DNA of 64,000 nt from Anadara kagoshimensis (GCA_021292105.1 CM037874.1:12258502-12322501), one strand, 5' to 3'. Shown: positions 11,601 through 27,600, numbered from the stretch's first letter. Notes: generated by a model not told the origin, from the letters alone. Made by a program: numbers and translations.

Positions 11601-14600
11601 TTTCAAACTTTAACAGTACAAGAGCAGTGATCAAAAATTGACACAAAAATTCAAAATCAACAACATTCAGTAACTGCACACAAATTCAAATATCAAACTT
11701 TGTCAGTAGAATGAACATCATTGAAAACCTATGTGACATTAAAATTCAAATTTCAAACTTTAACAGTACAAGAACAGTGATCAAAAATTGACACAAAAAA
11801 CAAAATTCAACAACATTCAGTAACTGCATACAAATTCAAATATCAAACTTTGTCAGTAGAATGAACATCATTGAAAACCTATGTGACACTAAAATTCAAA
11901 TTTCAAATTTTAACAGTACAAGAGCAGTGATCAAAAATTGACACAAAAATTCAAAATTCAACAACATTCAGTAACTGCACACAAATTCAAATATCAAACT
12001 TTGTCAGTAGAATGAACATCATTGAAAACCTATGTGACACTAAAATTCAAATTTCAAACTTTAACAGTACAAGAACAGTGATCAAAAATTGACACAAAAA
12101 TTCAAAATTCAACAACATTCAGTAACTGCACACAAATTCAAATATCAAACTTTGTCAGTAGAATGAACATCATTGAAAACCTATGTGACACTAAAATTCA
12201 AATTTCAAACTTTAACAGTACAAGAACAGTGATCAAAAATTGACACAAAAATTCAAAATTCAACAACATTCAGTAACTGCACACAAATTCAAATATCAAA
12301 CTTTGTCAGTAGAATGAACATCATTGAAAACCTATGTGACACTAAAATTCAAATTTCAAACTTTAACAGTACAAGAGCAGTGATCAAAAATTGACACAAA
12401 AATTCAAAATTCAACAACATTCAGTAACTGCACACAAATTCAAATATCAAACTTTGTCAGTATATGGAACAGCATTGAAAACCTATATGACACTAAAATT
12501 CAAATTTCAAACTTTAACAGTACAAGAACAGTGATCAAAAATTGACACAAAAATCAAAATTCAACAACATTCAGTAACTGCATACAAATTCAAATATCAA
12601 ACTTTGTCAGTACAATGAAGAGTGTTCAAATCTTTGACACTAAATTTCAAAATTCAACAACATTCAGTAACTGCACACACATTCAAATATCAAACTTTGT
12701 CAGTAGAATGAACATCATTGAAAACCTATGTGACACTAAAATTCAAATTTCAAACTTTAACAGTACAAGAAAAGTGATCAAAAATTGACACAAAAATTCA
12801 AAATTCAACAACATTCAGTAACTGGATACGAATTCAAATATCAAACTTTGTCAGTAGAATAAGTACATGTAGCAATCAAAATGTACACAATGTCACTCAC
12901 ATTAAAAATTCATCCTCTTGTCAGTAGAATGAATAGCAAAAATTTATACATGTATGTCACTTTTAAATTTAAATTCAAACAGTCAATACATTGAATAGCG
13001 TTCAAAACCTTTACAACACTCAAAGTCAAATTTAAAATTCAAACGTGCTAAGAATCAATGATTTATTTTAACAGGTCAACAGTTTAGTAAAACTCATCAA
13101 CACATAAACAATGACTTTACCTCTAACTTTCCTCTGTGTTTAGCCTGTAAATCGTCATCAGCATCATTATGTTAATCATTGTAACTTTTTCTAAATACTA
13201 TCAGAGCTGGTCTGTTTGTGACAAGTAAGTGAATAATATCAATTTTATTGAGATTTGTTTGGTTTTCTACAGAAATAAAGCGTTATTCACTGTCACAAGC
13301 AGACTGGCTCCGACAGTAGTAAGCAAGAAAGAGACAGAAAAAGAGAAGAGGATAGAGCTAGAAGGAGAGACAAAGACAGAGAGAGAGAGAAAGAGAGTTA
13401 TCAGAGAAAGTTGTCATTTTCTGTAAATCAGGAAAATTTAAAGCGAGTTAATTTTGTAAGAATTATTATTTAAAGATTTTTTGAACTTTTATTTTCGCTT
13501 TGTAGGATAATGGTTGATAGAAATGCAAGTGAGTAATATCCAAATAAAATATTTGCAGACATTTTATTTTAGTGTCTTTTTACTCTCACAAACTTTGCTA
13601 AAATTTCCCAATCTACAGTAAAGGGAAAAGAAACAAAGAACATAAAGAATAACAAAATAGCTAGCCTAGTCTAACAAAAATTTAAAAAATAATAAAAACT
13701 TGAACCAAAGTACAATGACAAGAGGATCAATATACTCCAGTTCTGGCATATCAGGATTATGGAGCAGATATGATTTTACACAGACAGAACTATGGACATG
13801 GTGAATCTACATACTCTCCTGAAACTAAGTTTGCAGGAAGTATAAAGAAAAAAATATGAAGCAATGAAATCAAAATTAATAAAGGCAATTTAGTGTATTT
13901 ACCTGCATCCTTGTTTTAACAACATCTATGGGGGTATTTCCGTATACAGAAACAACACCCGCTATAGCACCAAATAGAACATTCCACTGAACCGGAACAT
14001 AAACACTAGTGTCACCACCTTGGTAATGGTCTCTTAAAGTCTCAACAACAAAAAATCTCATAGCTTGATTTGTTCCTTGTTTTAATATTGTAGGGGTCAA
14101 CCCTTGATATGTCCCTCGTATACCTGAAATAAAAGATAAATCAAAGTTCTGAAAGTACTCAAAGCTTGTCATCAACATGCTTGTCAAGATGATTGATTGA
14201 ATGGGATTTTATGTCCCAGTCAAGAATATTTCACTTATATCTAGACCCTTCCACCCAAAGTGAAGTAAATAGAAGTTTTACCTTTGCAGTATGCTCAGGG
14301 CAATGTGCAGGGAGGGTTCTTCAACGTGCCATGCCTGCTATGACACAGGCACCAGTTCTTTAAGGTCTCTTCCTAAGCATAAGTTTTAGCATAATTTTTA
14401 CCATAAAAGCTTTACAAAGCAGGCATATATTAGATATGGGAGAAAAAGAATCAACCCCTGCTTTGTATACTTTGGTCAATTTCTAATCATTTGGTATAAA
14501 ACAATTTATATTGTTTGAAACAGTGGTCAACACTGCCAAGGGATATTACAATTTTCACTGCTAGACAAGGAAACTTTTGAGTGTCTGTCACAGAAATTAC

Positions 14601-17600
14601 AGAGTATCCTACTTCTGTCTATATATCCCTCCTTTCTGATTATGAGCACCCAAACATCCTAACCCAAATTATTTTCAAAATGAAAGGTAAAAGAGAAAAA
14701 GTATAATAAAGAAAAGGTGCCCTTGGTTGAGGAAGATATGGAGGATTGTCTCCCTTGGGAAACTACCTATCAACTCTGGCACTTATTTATATACGGTCAA
14801 ATCTGTCTATAAAGGCCACCCTAGAGAACCAATAAAAATGGTCTTTATGGGCAGGTGGCCTTTACATAAAGGTTCAAATAATATGAATAAAGAACAATTG
14901 GGATACAATTCTGCTGGCCTTTATAAGCAGGTGTCTCTTATAGAAGTGGCCCTTAAGGCAGGTTTAACTGTAATAGTTGTAATACCTTAATAACATATTA
15001 CCTTGATGTTTTATTATTTCTCTTATACCATGAAATAATCCTTTATATTTTGGATGTCGCGATGTTTGATCATTCATAAATTTAACTTTTAATGTTTCCA
15101 TTGGCGTTACTGCGAATATAGCTTCCATTACTCCAGCACCTATATTACAAAAATTAAAACACATCATGCTAGGGTTATTATAGGAAAAACAATGGAAAAA
15201 CTTATTTTAGGGTTATTATAGAAAAAACAATGGAAAAACCGATTTATTGCCAGTTAAGATACATGACAAGTCACCAAAATTCCCTAATTTTATTGTCAGT
15301 AAACATGCACAAAATGTCAGCACACTAAGCTGACTACATTTGTAGACTTATTTTGTTGAAACTTTTCATTTGTTATATGTCAAAATTCACCACATTTAAG
15401 TGAAGGAAAATTATAGTTAAAGAATAATGGTTAAACTGGAGTCAGGATGTATATACATGTACATGAAATAAACAAACTAGAGCTATAGCATATGACATAC
15501 CTAAACCACATAGTAATTTTTTTCCACTTGATAATTTTCCTGACTCATCTGCAGTAAGTCCTTTTAAATATTCAAAAGCACCAAACCTGCAAATATGAAC
15601 ACATCAACTTTCATACATTATGCAAAGATCAAAATGAACCATTCAATTTTGTACAGTCGAAATACTGGCGAACTCCATGGCTGATTGGTCGCTTACCAAT
15701 CAAATCACCTCTTATCCTCTAGGTTTGAATCCCACTCGGGACAGATCCTAGGGTGACAAAGTTTGCCAGTTCCCTCAACTTTCCTGGCCACATTATACTG
15801 ATACCAGGTGAACAATAAAAGCCAACGAAAAGGAAAATTCACTTTCCCACGTGTGGTCTGAGCCGGGCTCAAACTCACAGCGGTGAGATACCCTGGATTT
15901 GTCGTCTTATCCATTAGGTCACTGCGTTCTCTAACAATGCAATAGATATTTCAGATGTTCTTGTGTAAAAAGATTATTACATCATCAATTTCATGTGTGT
16001 AAGAGATTGTGTCTCATCCGGAATCCTTTTTATTTTTTTATAGAATCAGATTTAAATGTCAGAAAAATCCAATTCATACAGGAGATTGTTCGTATGATCT
16101 GTCTCAACCAAGGTAAGTCTAATAGAATCTATCCCTATTTTGTAGTTAAAGACTAATATAATCTGTCTTTGTAGCCTAGGTCTGAAAAAAAATCTCATCC
16201 AGAAGGTTGAGATTTCTATGTCTCCATTACAAAGCAGGGGTCGATTCTTTTTCTCCCATATCAAATATTTTTCTGTTTTTGGCAAAAAAGATCCTAAAAC
16301 TACACAAAAAGGTGCAATGATTGTACATGTATTTGCAACCAATGATGTAACAATCAAAGTGATACTAGTATTTTGATGACAAAGCCACACGTAGCTTATC
16401 TTAGGATAAGACAAGAAAATCTTACCCTATTTAAATGCAAGATGTTCTTGTTTGATATGGGAGAATAATAGAATCCATGTAGGATAGGGAAATTTCACCC
16501 CAGGGGTTTAATATTTCAGTTGGAGATGAGGCTTGCCGAGTCTCTGACAGAAACATTCAACCCCAGGGGTCCCAGCTCCATTCCTCAAAAGAGGCGAAAG
16601 ATCCCTGCTCATAGATAAGAATCTATATTAGTTTCTAAAATTTAAGACAAAACAAGTCTTTTTAAAAGTATTTCTTAACAAATTTGCTAAAATAGAGTAT
16701 TTTTTTTAAAAATTCTCTGAAACTAGCCAATGGCAACATTGGCTGCTAGGCATGAAAACATGGTCATTAAGATGTCAACATCTTGGTTGAAGGTCTTGAC
16801 ACACAATAGACAAGGAAATCATTAATGCTTAGTTTCATGAAATTCCTCTTTTACAGCAGCAATGACTTATCCTCCCACATTTTGTATAATGGATATTAAA
16901 ACCAACAGGATATCACTTCAGCTTTTTCTCTCCTTTATAAAAATTTGACAATATAAAACAAGAATTCCAAGATATAAGCTGTCTCACCTAGATCCTATAG
17001 TTACCATTAAACAGGGGAGATAATTAAATATCACTGGTCTGAAACCAACAAACTTGATGGCTGATTTTGGCATAGATTCAGTAACAGCCTCTCAGCTATC
17101 GATCAGACCTTCAAGAATTTCATGGAGTAAGCTGTCTCACCTAGATTCTACAGTTACCATTGATCACCATGGCAACAGGGCAGACAATTGGTATCATGAA
17201 ACAACAAACCTGATTGCTGATTTTGGTATAGATCCCAATAATAGAACACTAAGACCTCTATATAGTCCAAAATAACCATGTTCACGAACAGTCACTGCTA
17301 CACAGTTTAGCGGTCCTGTAAAACGTTTGGCCTTCCCTGACCGTTCATCTAACTGTAACTGTGTTTTTACATATTCTGTAGGGAATGTTAAACATATTTC
17401 TATTCCACCAGTTACTCCACCTGAAATGTAAATAAGCATATTCAAAAAATTATATATAATATAGATGAGAGAGAGAAAGAAATTGATTGATTGTTGGTTC
17501 TTCTTCCAAGTCAGGAATACATGTATATCACTTATATCTGGATGTTACCAACTGTACATGAAGAGACAGAAATTTTTGCTTTTGGAGTGCACTTTGGCCA

Positions 17601-20600
17601 TAACTACTGTGAAATGGAGCATCAGTTTTTTTAGATCCAAAGGACAGAGTGACTTATTTTTAAATGCTGATTTCTTCTCAAAAGCTCACTACCTATTTTC
17701 AAGTCCTTAAGTCAGATCAAACTATAGGGTTTGAATCCCAGTCACCCTCAAATCTGGCAAGCACTTTAAAAATTCAGCTACCATAGTGGTAAAAGATAAA
17801 GAATAAATAGCAATGATAATTGAGGACTTTTTACTTGTGAAATCTGTTGAAACTGAATCATTTTTAAAATCACAAATAGTTGTCATGGTGATATTAGCAA
17901 TATTCCATGTCAATTCATAAAAAGTCTGTGTAACAAGCATACTGATAATTTCACAAACAAATTGAAAGTTCAAACATCATTTTATATGATTACTAAATTT
18001 ATATTTTCCTGCTTTGTTAATTCAGAAATAATAAAACAAAACTATATTAGCAATTTTACCCTCAAGTCAAGTCAAGCCAATTTAAATTAAACCTTATGCA
18101 TTTAGCTTAAACTATTTATAAAGATATGTGATTTTTTTTTAAATCTGTCACTTTTTTAATTACCGGTATTATAAAGGTATAGAGCTGTCATTATTGAAAA
18201 TTTGAATATATCTATATATCGATAAATGCTAGATGCATAAGGTTCATGGATGCATTTTAAAATACCAGTAAGCCCTGTGTCAGTCACTATATACCAATGG
18301 ACTTTAGGCTCCACTAGCATATCATATAATACCCCATAAAGTTTGTACACACCAATTCTTTCCATTGGATATATGAAATTGCAAAAATTTTCCTATAAAA
18401 AAAACAATGGTATTTCAGGAATTTGTGATGTAACTGTTTTCGGAATCATTCTGCACAAATGTTACAGATGGAGCTCTATTGATTACACACTATGCTGGTT
18501 AGACCCATTAAAATGTCAAAATAACATTGATAATTTTAGAGACAAAAATTACCATAAAAAGATGTCGCTTTCAATTTTTATACAAACTTATGCCTCCAAT
18601 CATTACTTAATCGTTTTATTTCACCAGTACTCCATGCACAAGTACTGTAGATTACTTTTATTTCGCGAGAGATTTATTTTCGCGTAAATTCGCGAATCAC
18701 CTCATTCGCGAATTCAAATATCACGCGAATATTTCCAGCACGCAGATATTTCTATGTTGACATTTCCGATACGGTCATACCGGTACTAAATGACACGATA
18801 CAGGGAAATTGATGGGAGACAACTTACGCCACACAATTCTGTGTTTAACGTACGACCTTGAAATTTTGTTTAAATTATTATTGTACATATATCAACATTA
18901 TTTATGAATTTTATCATGTTTAATTAAATACTTTTTATGAAATCGATCAATAAAGTTTTGAATATAAACAAGACCGCCATAGAAGCCATCTTAATCCGGT
19001 AATTATACAGGTGTGTATGGGGTTAGTGAACCGTGTCTTTACGTAGTACATTACTGTACTTGTATGTAAACTCTCTCTCTCTCTCTCTCTCTCGATATAT
19101 CGAATTTTACCTGTAGTATATACTGAACGTATATCCTCTTGTTTCAAGAGCAATACCTATATGCTTTATGCATAACTTTTGAAAAAGAACTTTAAAGAAT
19201 TCGTTGTTTAATTTATGTAATTTAATACAAAAATACAAATTAATCCAAATAAAATTTGAACATAGACAAAGAACTGTCACAAACTGTATAACTACTAGTA
19301 CATCTTGTGAGTCATAAATTTAACAGTTAACACCGGCCATGATAAGTTGACTTTTTCCCTTCAGCTCTTCCAACGATTGAAGGAGCCACTTAGCGTGGAG
19401 TGTTCATTTTAAATCCAGTACATTAATAAGACCAGTAAATACTACTCACTCCAGTAGTGAATACTACTCACCTTAGTAAAGAAAGAAAACCAAACAACTA
19501 TATGCATTTGTTATAATTATTTATTGATTGGTTAATGAGATTAACCTACTAATTGGTGCTCCGATCAAACGGCGGAACATTTTAACAGAGAAAGAAGAAC
19601 TCTTTTTAAACAGGTGTAATGTCCGTCTTTATTTTGTTATTTACATTTATGCTGCAAACAATCGCGAATTTTTGTATTCAGTCAGATTCCAAACGCGAAT
19701 TCAAATATTCGCGAATAAGGCCAAGATGGTCTTGCCGCGAAATTTTCTACTCGCGAAAAATAAGTAATCTACAGTATTATGCACACAATACAAATGTACT
19801 TCCATTTTGGATCTCTCTTTCCATTTTCATACCAACTCATGCCAATCATTACTTCATCATTTTATTTCACCAGTACTCCATGCACTAGTTTTATGCACAA
19901 ATTACTTCCATTTTTGGACAATTGTATTAATTTTATCTATAGTATTTATAATAACCATTATCATTCATGCCAGGGGGTAGCTCTGTCATTCCCAAATTTA
20001 GCACATTGCTAATATTTAATAATAACTCCAAAAAAGAGCTTTTGGCTAATATCTTTCTCAAAAAGTTTTATTAATTTCATTATGATGCAGACAAAAATCA
20101 CCATTTGTTTCTTTACACAAGTACAAGTATGATGAAGTAAAACAAGTGATACAAACTGTTAATCAAGAACAAAAATCTAAACAGCAGATTAGCAAAACTG
20201 CATTTGAAACATTTTTATGCTTTTAGTTTCTTTTTACTAGCTGTTAAATATAAAAATTGGCTCCTACATTTTCAAATTGGCTAGAACTTTTTGAGATACA
20301 GAGCTATATCTGCATATACACATTATCGTGCACACATTTATTTTATGACATATATGAAGTGCTAAGTCTTATCTATTCAGTTCCATTTTGAATGCCCACA
20401 CCATAAAAAGATAAGGAAAGTGACATTACCGTAAACATGCTAATAATTCAGGTACCAGTACTTAAACAAAGTCTACATTCCAATGACAATATTTCAAACA
20501 TGTTTACATGTTTAGGTATCTTTAGAACAGATCCAATAGATTTCTATAACAGGTATTAAAATTTTTTAATGACTTTAATGACATTTCTAAAAATGAAATA

Positions 20601-23600
20601 AGACATAACCTTAACTCAGTTGATAGAGTGCTTGCTTCATGTGATAGGTCTGGGTTCAAATCCTGCACTTAGCACAACTTGAAAATAGGTAGTGGCACTT
20701 CTTTTGCCAAGCATGCAGCATTTAGAAATTAAAGTCACAGGGTTCTTTGGTATAGAGGTAAATAAACTTGTGCTTCATTGCACAATAAAGAACTCTTCCT
20801 ACACATCAAGCTGAGCAGACTGCAAAGATCAAATTTGTCAATATAAGTGAAATATTTTTGACTGAATTGTATAACCAAATTATTCAATCAATAAAAAACA
20901 GAAATTATATTTTAGTGCCTGGATTTTTAGAATGTTTACGGTACTGATAAAATTCATATATGGAATACACCAATTTGGCTCAGGATGGGAGTGATTTATC
21001 ATGGTACATTCAAGTCAGAGACCATAAAAACTTTTATTATTCTTGATTGATTAAAAACCCTGTAATTTCTGCATCTAACATACAGATTTAGAAATATTAT
21101 TGAATAAATCAATGGATATATTCTGAGAAATCTGGAACAAAATAAATGGATTTGTGTGGGTTTTCTAGATAGTTGTATTGGCAAACTTCTGACGTCTTTG
21201 TACAACACAGACTAGGAATATAATTGAAAATGAAACATCATCTTTTATATTGATATGATTGATTGGTCTGTCAACATGAAAGGTCACAGTTGTGTTTTTA
21301 TCAAATTTAATTAAAGGAACACCAAATTAGATTATGTCATGAACAAAATTTAATTTACTATGATATGACATATGTATCCGTCAAACATTTTTTCAAAAAA
21401 AAATTTATTTCGTCAAACATTTTTTCAATTTTTTTTATTTCAATATCTAACTTTCCACAAATATATAATCACTGGTAGTTCAATTACCAAAATTAGAGAA
21501 AATATAATCCTTTTTAAAGTATTTTTTCAAAAATTTGCTAAAATAGGTTTGTTTTTATTTTTAATTTTTCAGAAATTAGTAGCCAATGGTGATTTTGGCG
21601 ATCAGGATTGAAAATATTTTAATTATAATACATAATTTAAATTCATTTGTGTACAGTAAAACCTAGTGAAAATTACCCTAAACAACTTTGCAACCTTCTA
21701 ATCGCCAAAGTATTTTGAAGTCTAATTTTGAAGTCGATGTCTATTATGTTTTATAATGCCTTTATAATGCCATAATTTGACTGAACAAATGACGGCAATG
21801 ATTATTCAGGTTTTACTGTATTTACAGTAGAACCTCTTTATAATGCACCTCACTAATAACCACATTATTTTGAAGTCCAAAAGTCTATTTATTCATAATT
21901 TTACAGCTAAACTCCTTTATAATGCCAAAAATTTTACTAAACAAATGGTGGTAATGAACCCAGGTTTTAAATTTATTTCACTTATCATCACTGTATTTTA
22001 AAGTGAAATCCCTAAGTCTCTTTCTCTTATGTTTTTTTTACCAAAATCCAAACCCTTGCTAAAATTGTGCTAAACAAATGGTGGTAATTAACCCAGGTTT
22101 TCAATGATTTCACTTATCACCACAGTATTTTACTATTTTGAAATCCAAAAGCAGGCCAAAATGGCCTCTTGTTAAAAACTACCTTCTGCCTTTCAAATTG
22201 GGAAACTTTGAAGTTCTGAAATACAAAAACTATATAATGACATGCTTGCAAAAGCTAGGGATCCTCATTGCAAAGTTGTTATATTGTGACAATATGTATC
22301 AGGATAACTAGATTTAATTTGCTAGTATATCAGTGTCATTTTGGGGATTTTAGTGGTTAAATTGGGAAATTTTAGTCATTTTTTTCCTCAAGGGGAAACT
22401 ACCTTTATTCAGTAATAATTTTAGGCAAAAAAATCACTGCAAAGTCTCTTTCTTTCATGTTTCTAGGACAAAACTCAACCCTTACAATACCACAATTTTA
22501 CTGATCAAATGGGTAACAAATCTAGGTTTTAATATACTGGTATGTACATGTAAGTAAGTTAAACTTAACATATATATATACATTTGTACTAGTACAAGTT
22601 AGCAAGTCTAATCATAGCTGAATCAGAGCATGATGATATTTATTGATCAAGAAATGATCAGTATAGTAAATTTTTAAGTTAAAGTTTAAACTAATTTAAA
22701 TTCCTTTCACTTTAAGCTTAGATCCTTAGAAGTGCAAGATATATGGATTTCGATAAATCATTTCTGTTGAATTTTTCTTTTTTTATATTTAAATAACTTT
22801 TTTTATAACTACATGTATATATCAAATTCATGGTGTATTAATTTATAAACCTGTATTAACTTAGAAAATATTTAAATAGTAATTCACAAAAATATATGGT
22901 ATCAGTATGTATATATACAGGTATAGACAAAAAACACTGACCTGTCTGCTTGACCTTTCATTAGGTATATTCATACACGATGGTCCACCAAATACATGGG
23001 TAGTGTTAGGAATGGCAGACATTTATTTATACATAAATAATGCATGTTCCCCATGATGTAGACAAAAACAAACACATTTGTTCCCACTGATCCAGGATAA
23101 ATATTTAAATTAAAGGTCAAACAGACAAGTTCATGTTGTTTGAGTATACATGTACATGTACATGTATATACATATTGTAAGTTATAGTAGTACTATTTTT
23201 TTCCAAATCCAAAATTACTTATTTTATATACCGGGTACCAGTGCTTTTTCCTTTGTGGTTTCCTTAAATGGCCTGGAACACTATTCATACAGTGAGCTGT
23301 TAAAAATTGTGAATGGTCAGTGGTTTCAATAAAGCCAGCAAGGTGACAATTGAAAGTTAATGTCTACTTGTTTGGATTTGGATTCAGTTTGTTGCCCAGT
23401 TCCACTTAGTTTACATTTTGTGAATATGTTCTGGCAATACACATTATCAAGTCTTGCTGCCTACTTTAAGAATTTTGTCTTCTATTTAAAAATTATTGAA
23501 AGGGCTGAAGGTTGTTATTTCACTGTGTTTTACAATCACATCACCTTTGCAAAAAAATCTGAAGTCTTAAGAGTTAGGACTGTAGTTGGTCCAAGTTTTT

Positions 23601-24555
23601 TTTTTCTCTTTAAGATTCAGTTGTGTGTTGAGCCAAAGATTTTCTGTTATTAATTGTACATTGATCTAGTCTACAAAACACAGATAAAGCAATTGTGAAT
23701 ACAGAAATGCTAGAATATAGCCTTGTTGTGATGGACCAGGCAACCGTTTAAGAGTAGAGTGAAGAAATGGAGGAAACAGAAGTAACTAGAGAAAACCTCA
23801 GACCTTTGGCAATGAAATGACAAACTAAACATTCTCACACTAGAGAGAACTACCCAAGTGTTGACAATCAAACCTAGTCAGTAGACAATGACAGGTGCTG
23901 TAAAAACCCATAACATATGAGGCATCACTGTAAACCACTTGGCCACCGAGGCCCTAGAAATGCTGAGAACACACCTTGTTGTGACCTAGCACCCCATTTA
24001 AAGGAAGTACCGGTACTGTACCTCCAGTGTCTGTAGTGAATTGTACAAATTTGTCATTATTATTGTCAATAAATGTTTAATTTAGCTATAATGTTCTTAA
24101 ACATCAGTTAAATTTTAAACCCGGATAAGCAACAGAGGGTTGTCTTGATTTGTTGATTCTCCAAGGACAATAAGCAATAGAGGGTTGATTCGTTGATTTT
24201 CCAAGGACATTTTTATCCTGACTATTTTCTTCTTACATGATATCTATCTGAGGTGACATTTTATACTTTGTCTCAATTAAAAAACAAGGATAATACTAAA
24301 CCTCATGATAGTGTATTGGTTGTATTTAACTCATTACATGTATTTACAACTAGGTAACATTGTAATTTAAACATGTAAAGTCTTTAACATGTATCCTGTT
24401 CTTTTTTTTTTTATTTTACAGAGATTTACAAAAGCCACAACAGGTAGTAGCAAATTTATCTAAAAATCTACTTTAGACAAAATGATTGTGATATGTTACT
24501 TTTAGCAACTCAGGATATTTTTATGCAAACTTGTCATGAAACCTTGAATTTTTAC

Positions 24556-24602
<47 letters not shown>

Positions 24603-27600
24603 TTATTTATTTATTTATTTATTCATTCATTCATTCATTCATTCATTCATTCATTTATTTATTTATTTATTTAAGTTTCAATTTTTATTTATTTATTTAT
24701 TATTTGTTTTTTTTATTTATTTATTTATTTATTAATTAATGAGTGAGTGAAACTCATTCATGTCATTGATGGAATATTATATAATTCTTCGAATATTTTA
24801 AGCTATTCAAATTTATTCCATAAGAAAGGGAAGGGGTAGGGGGCACAGCAGATTAATGACAATTAACCCTCAAATAATAACAATAATTATTATTATTATG
24901 ATTATTATTAGTAGTAGTAGTATTACTTAGGTCTATAATCAATAACTTAAAAGTTTAATTAAAACAGTAATTTTATTTACAACACATAAAACAAATACTA
25001 TAAAAGTTTCTTTATCTGTCTTTAATACAAATAATATAAATTTTCCAATTAATGATTTGTAAAAAATAAAAATAAGTGTAATACACAAATCCATTGATTC
25101 AATCAATTAAAACCGACAAGAATTCCCGAGTTGGCAAACAATACATCATTACAAGTACAGCAAGACAGCATGTTACTGGTAATGCAGCGGTAAAATTCTC
25201 AATCATGCCAATTACTTGTTCAAGTAGACATTGCTTGTTACGGAATCGGAATCGATAGAGACTTAATAGCGTTCATGATTGCTGTGAATTTAAGCAATAT
25301 CTCCTTCCTTGGAGAGTATTTATTGAATTAGAGGGTTCTTAAGAGCTTTTGCGTTGATTATAAAGATCACTCTAAGTGGCATAACAAATATTGCGGAGAC
25401 ATAAAGTGTAGAAATCCCCGTTTATTAGGATTTTGACAACTTAAGTGGAACAATTCTCTGTTAAAGTATCACAACCCTGGATTACACTCTACCATTAGAT
25501 GTCTAAGCATCTTTTTACTAGTCTTTAGCAATATAGTCAAGCTTAAATCATGATTTTAACATGAATTTTCATGAACCATCTTATTTCTTCTGAAGCAATA
25601 TAATCAAGCTTAAATCATGATTTTAATATGAATTTTCATGAACCATTTTATTTCTTCTGAAGCAATATAGTCAAGCTTAAATCATGATTTTAACATGAAT
25701 TTTCATGAACCATCTTATTTCTTCTGAAACAATATAATCAAGCTTAAATCATGATTTTTCCATGAATTTTCATGAACTACACAACTTATATACCAGTCCA
25801 TTAAAGGAAACTGCCAAAAACTATCGGAGAATATCTGGTTTGACACAGACAATCATATGACAATTCTCAAAGGCAATGTGGTTTACAGACACAGCTTACC
25901 AATCAGACTGTCTCAATGACCTGATGCAATCCCTACTTGGGCAATTCTTATATGTGAAAAATTTTCAGATAGCAGTCAAGAACATTTCACTTATATCGGG
26001 ACATCACCTGCTATGGGTGAAATGGCAGAATTAGTAACTTTTACAGTGCACTCAAGATTATGTACAGTGAGGGTTCCTAAACATGACATAATATGGGCAT
26101 CAATTTTTAAGGTTTCTTCCAAATATAAAGAAGTGATTGATTGATTGATTGAATTGGGTTACATGTCCCAGTAAAGAGAATTGCATTTATATTAAGATGT
26201 CACCAGCTATATGTAGAGGTTGAAGAAATTATGACCCATGCAAAATGCACTTAGGGCAATGTGCAGGCAGAGTTTTTTAATATGTCATGCCTGTCATGAC
26301 ACTAAGGTATTGGTTTGTAAGGTCTCTTCCAATTTTGCAAAGGAAGTGGCATCCATTTATAAATGCACATCCATTTATAAATGCAGAGTGTTTGGCAGAA
26401 GAATTTAAAGTCTTGGTCAGACCTTGTCAGGGTTCAAGCTTCAATCTACCATATACAGAGCAAGCACTATACAAACTGAGCTACTGTAGTGGTTTTATTT
26501 GAAAGAATGGGGATTTTACTTGAAATTTTCTATCTGACACGGACAATTTAATTTATTGATTAATTCAAAGTTTTTACGAACATTCAAAGTCTCATTAACA
26601 ACTGTTTACTAAAATCAATCAATCGATTACAGCTGTATTTTCTCCCATGTTTATGTCAAAACCATAGTAACCAAGCTATAATTAGAGCGAAATTTAGTTT
26701 TCAAATGTTCCTAAATTACAGGAGATATGCCATTAGTGATGCAGTTTAATCGATATGGTTAGAAATATAATGGTTAGACTTGTGTCCAATTTCAATCATT
26801 AAAGGGTTCCATTTTCTTAATAATTCAAAATAATTTTATATAATTTATCTGAGTTTTTACTGTGTACATATTGGAAATTCTGTAAAGAAAATAATTTACC
26901 CTATCCATTGTCATTGGTTATGATTTTCCCATTTTAGGACTCAAAAGTCAATATGGTCAAGATTTGCTTATCTGATTCTATGGTCTACCAATTGAGCTGA
27001 GCCAACCTTTTTTGGGGCCAAAAGATGGCCCTTTTTTCACAATTCAGCGATTCAGTTATTACTATTATAACTCTTTTCTGAAGTGAGATGAACCCCAAAC
27101 TTAAAATAGTTAAACTTCATCCCAAAACATCTCCTTCATTGACAGAAATAATACAAGAGATAGTTTAAAAAATTAATATTTTGCAATTCTATGTGGATAT
27201 ACTTCTTGGAATGTGGCGATTTGCTTAAAGGAAGATTTTGTTGACATTGATACACCATTATTTACCAAACGATGACAATGCTTCGAAAAGCCGTCAACTT
27301 TCCTACATAATAAAATGTACTTTCAAGCAATCGAGATTAAATAATTAAATGATTTGTTTTGTTATGGTTAACACTCAGTTTAAATTTAATTTTGATTCAT
27401 CATTGATTATTTACATTTTATAAAACCAACAGCTGTTAATGTTACAGTATATATACATATAGGCCAACAACAAATTTGACCAGTCTGCTTAACCTTTCAA
27501 TGGATATTCATATAGGAGAATCCACCCAAAGCATGGGTAGTGTTAGGATTCACATTTATACATAAACAGTGTTTCTCATTGCGTAGACAAAATAAACATG

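Noticed and set aside
13229..13426. Charged Lys/Glu/Arg-rich frame
   Set aside because: Translation of the polypurine tract in a carrier intron.
24493..24735. Open frame rich in FIYL/IHSF
   Set aside because: It is the translation of a TTTA/TTCA microsatellite.
25100..27450. Possible conserved non-coding enhancer region in carrier intron 1 (parts lack obvious repeats)
   Set aside because: No positive signal beyond the lack of repeats can be seen without a cross-species alignment.
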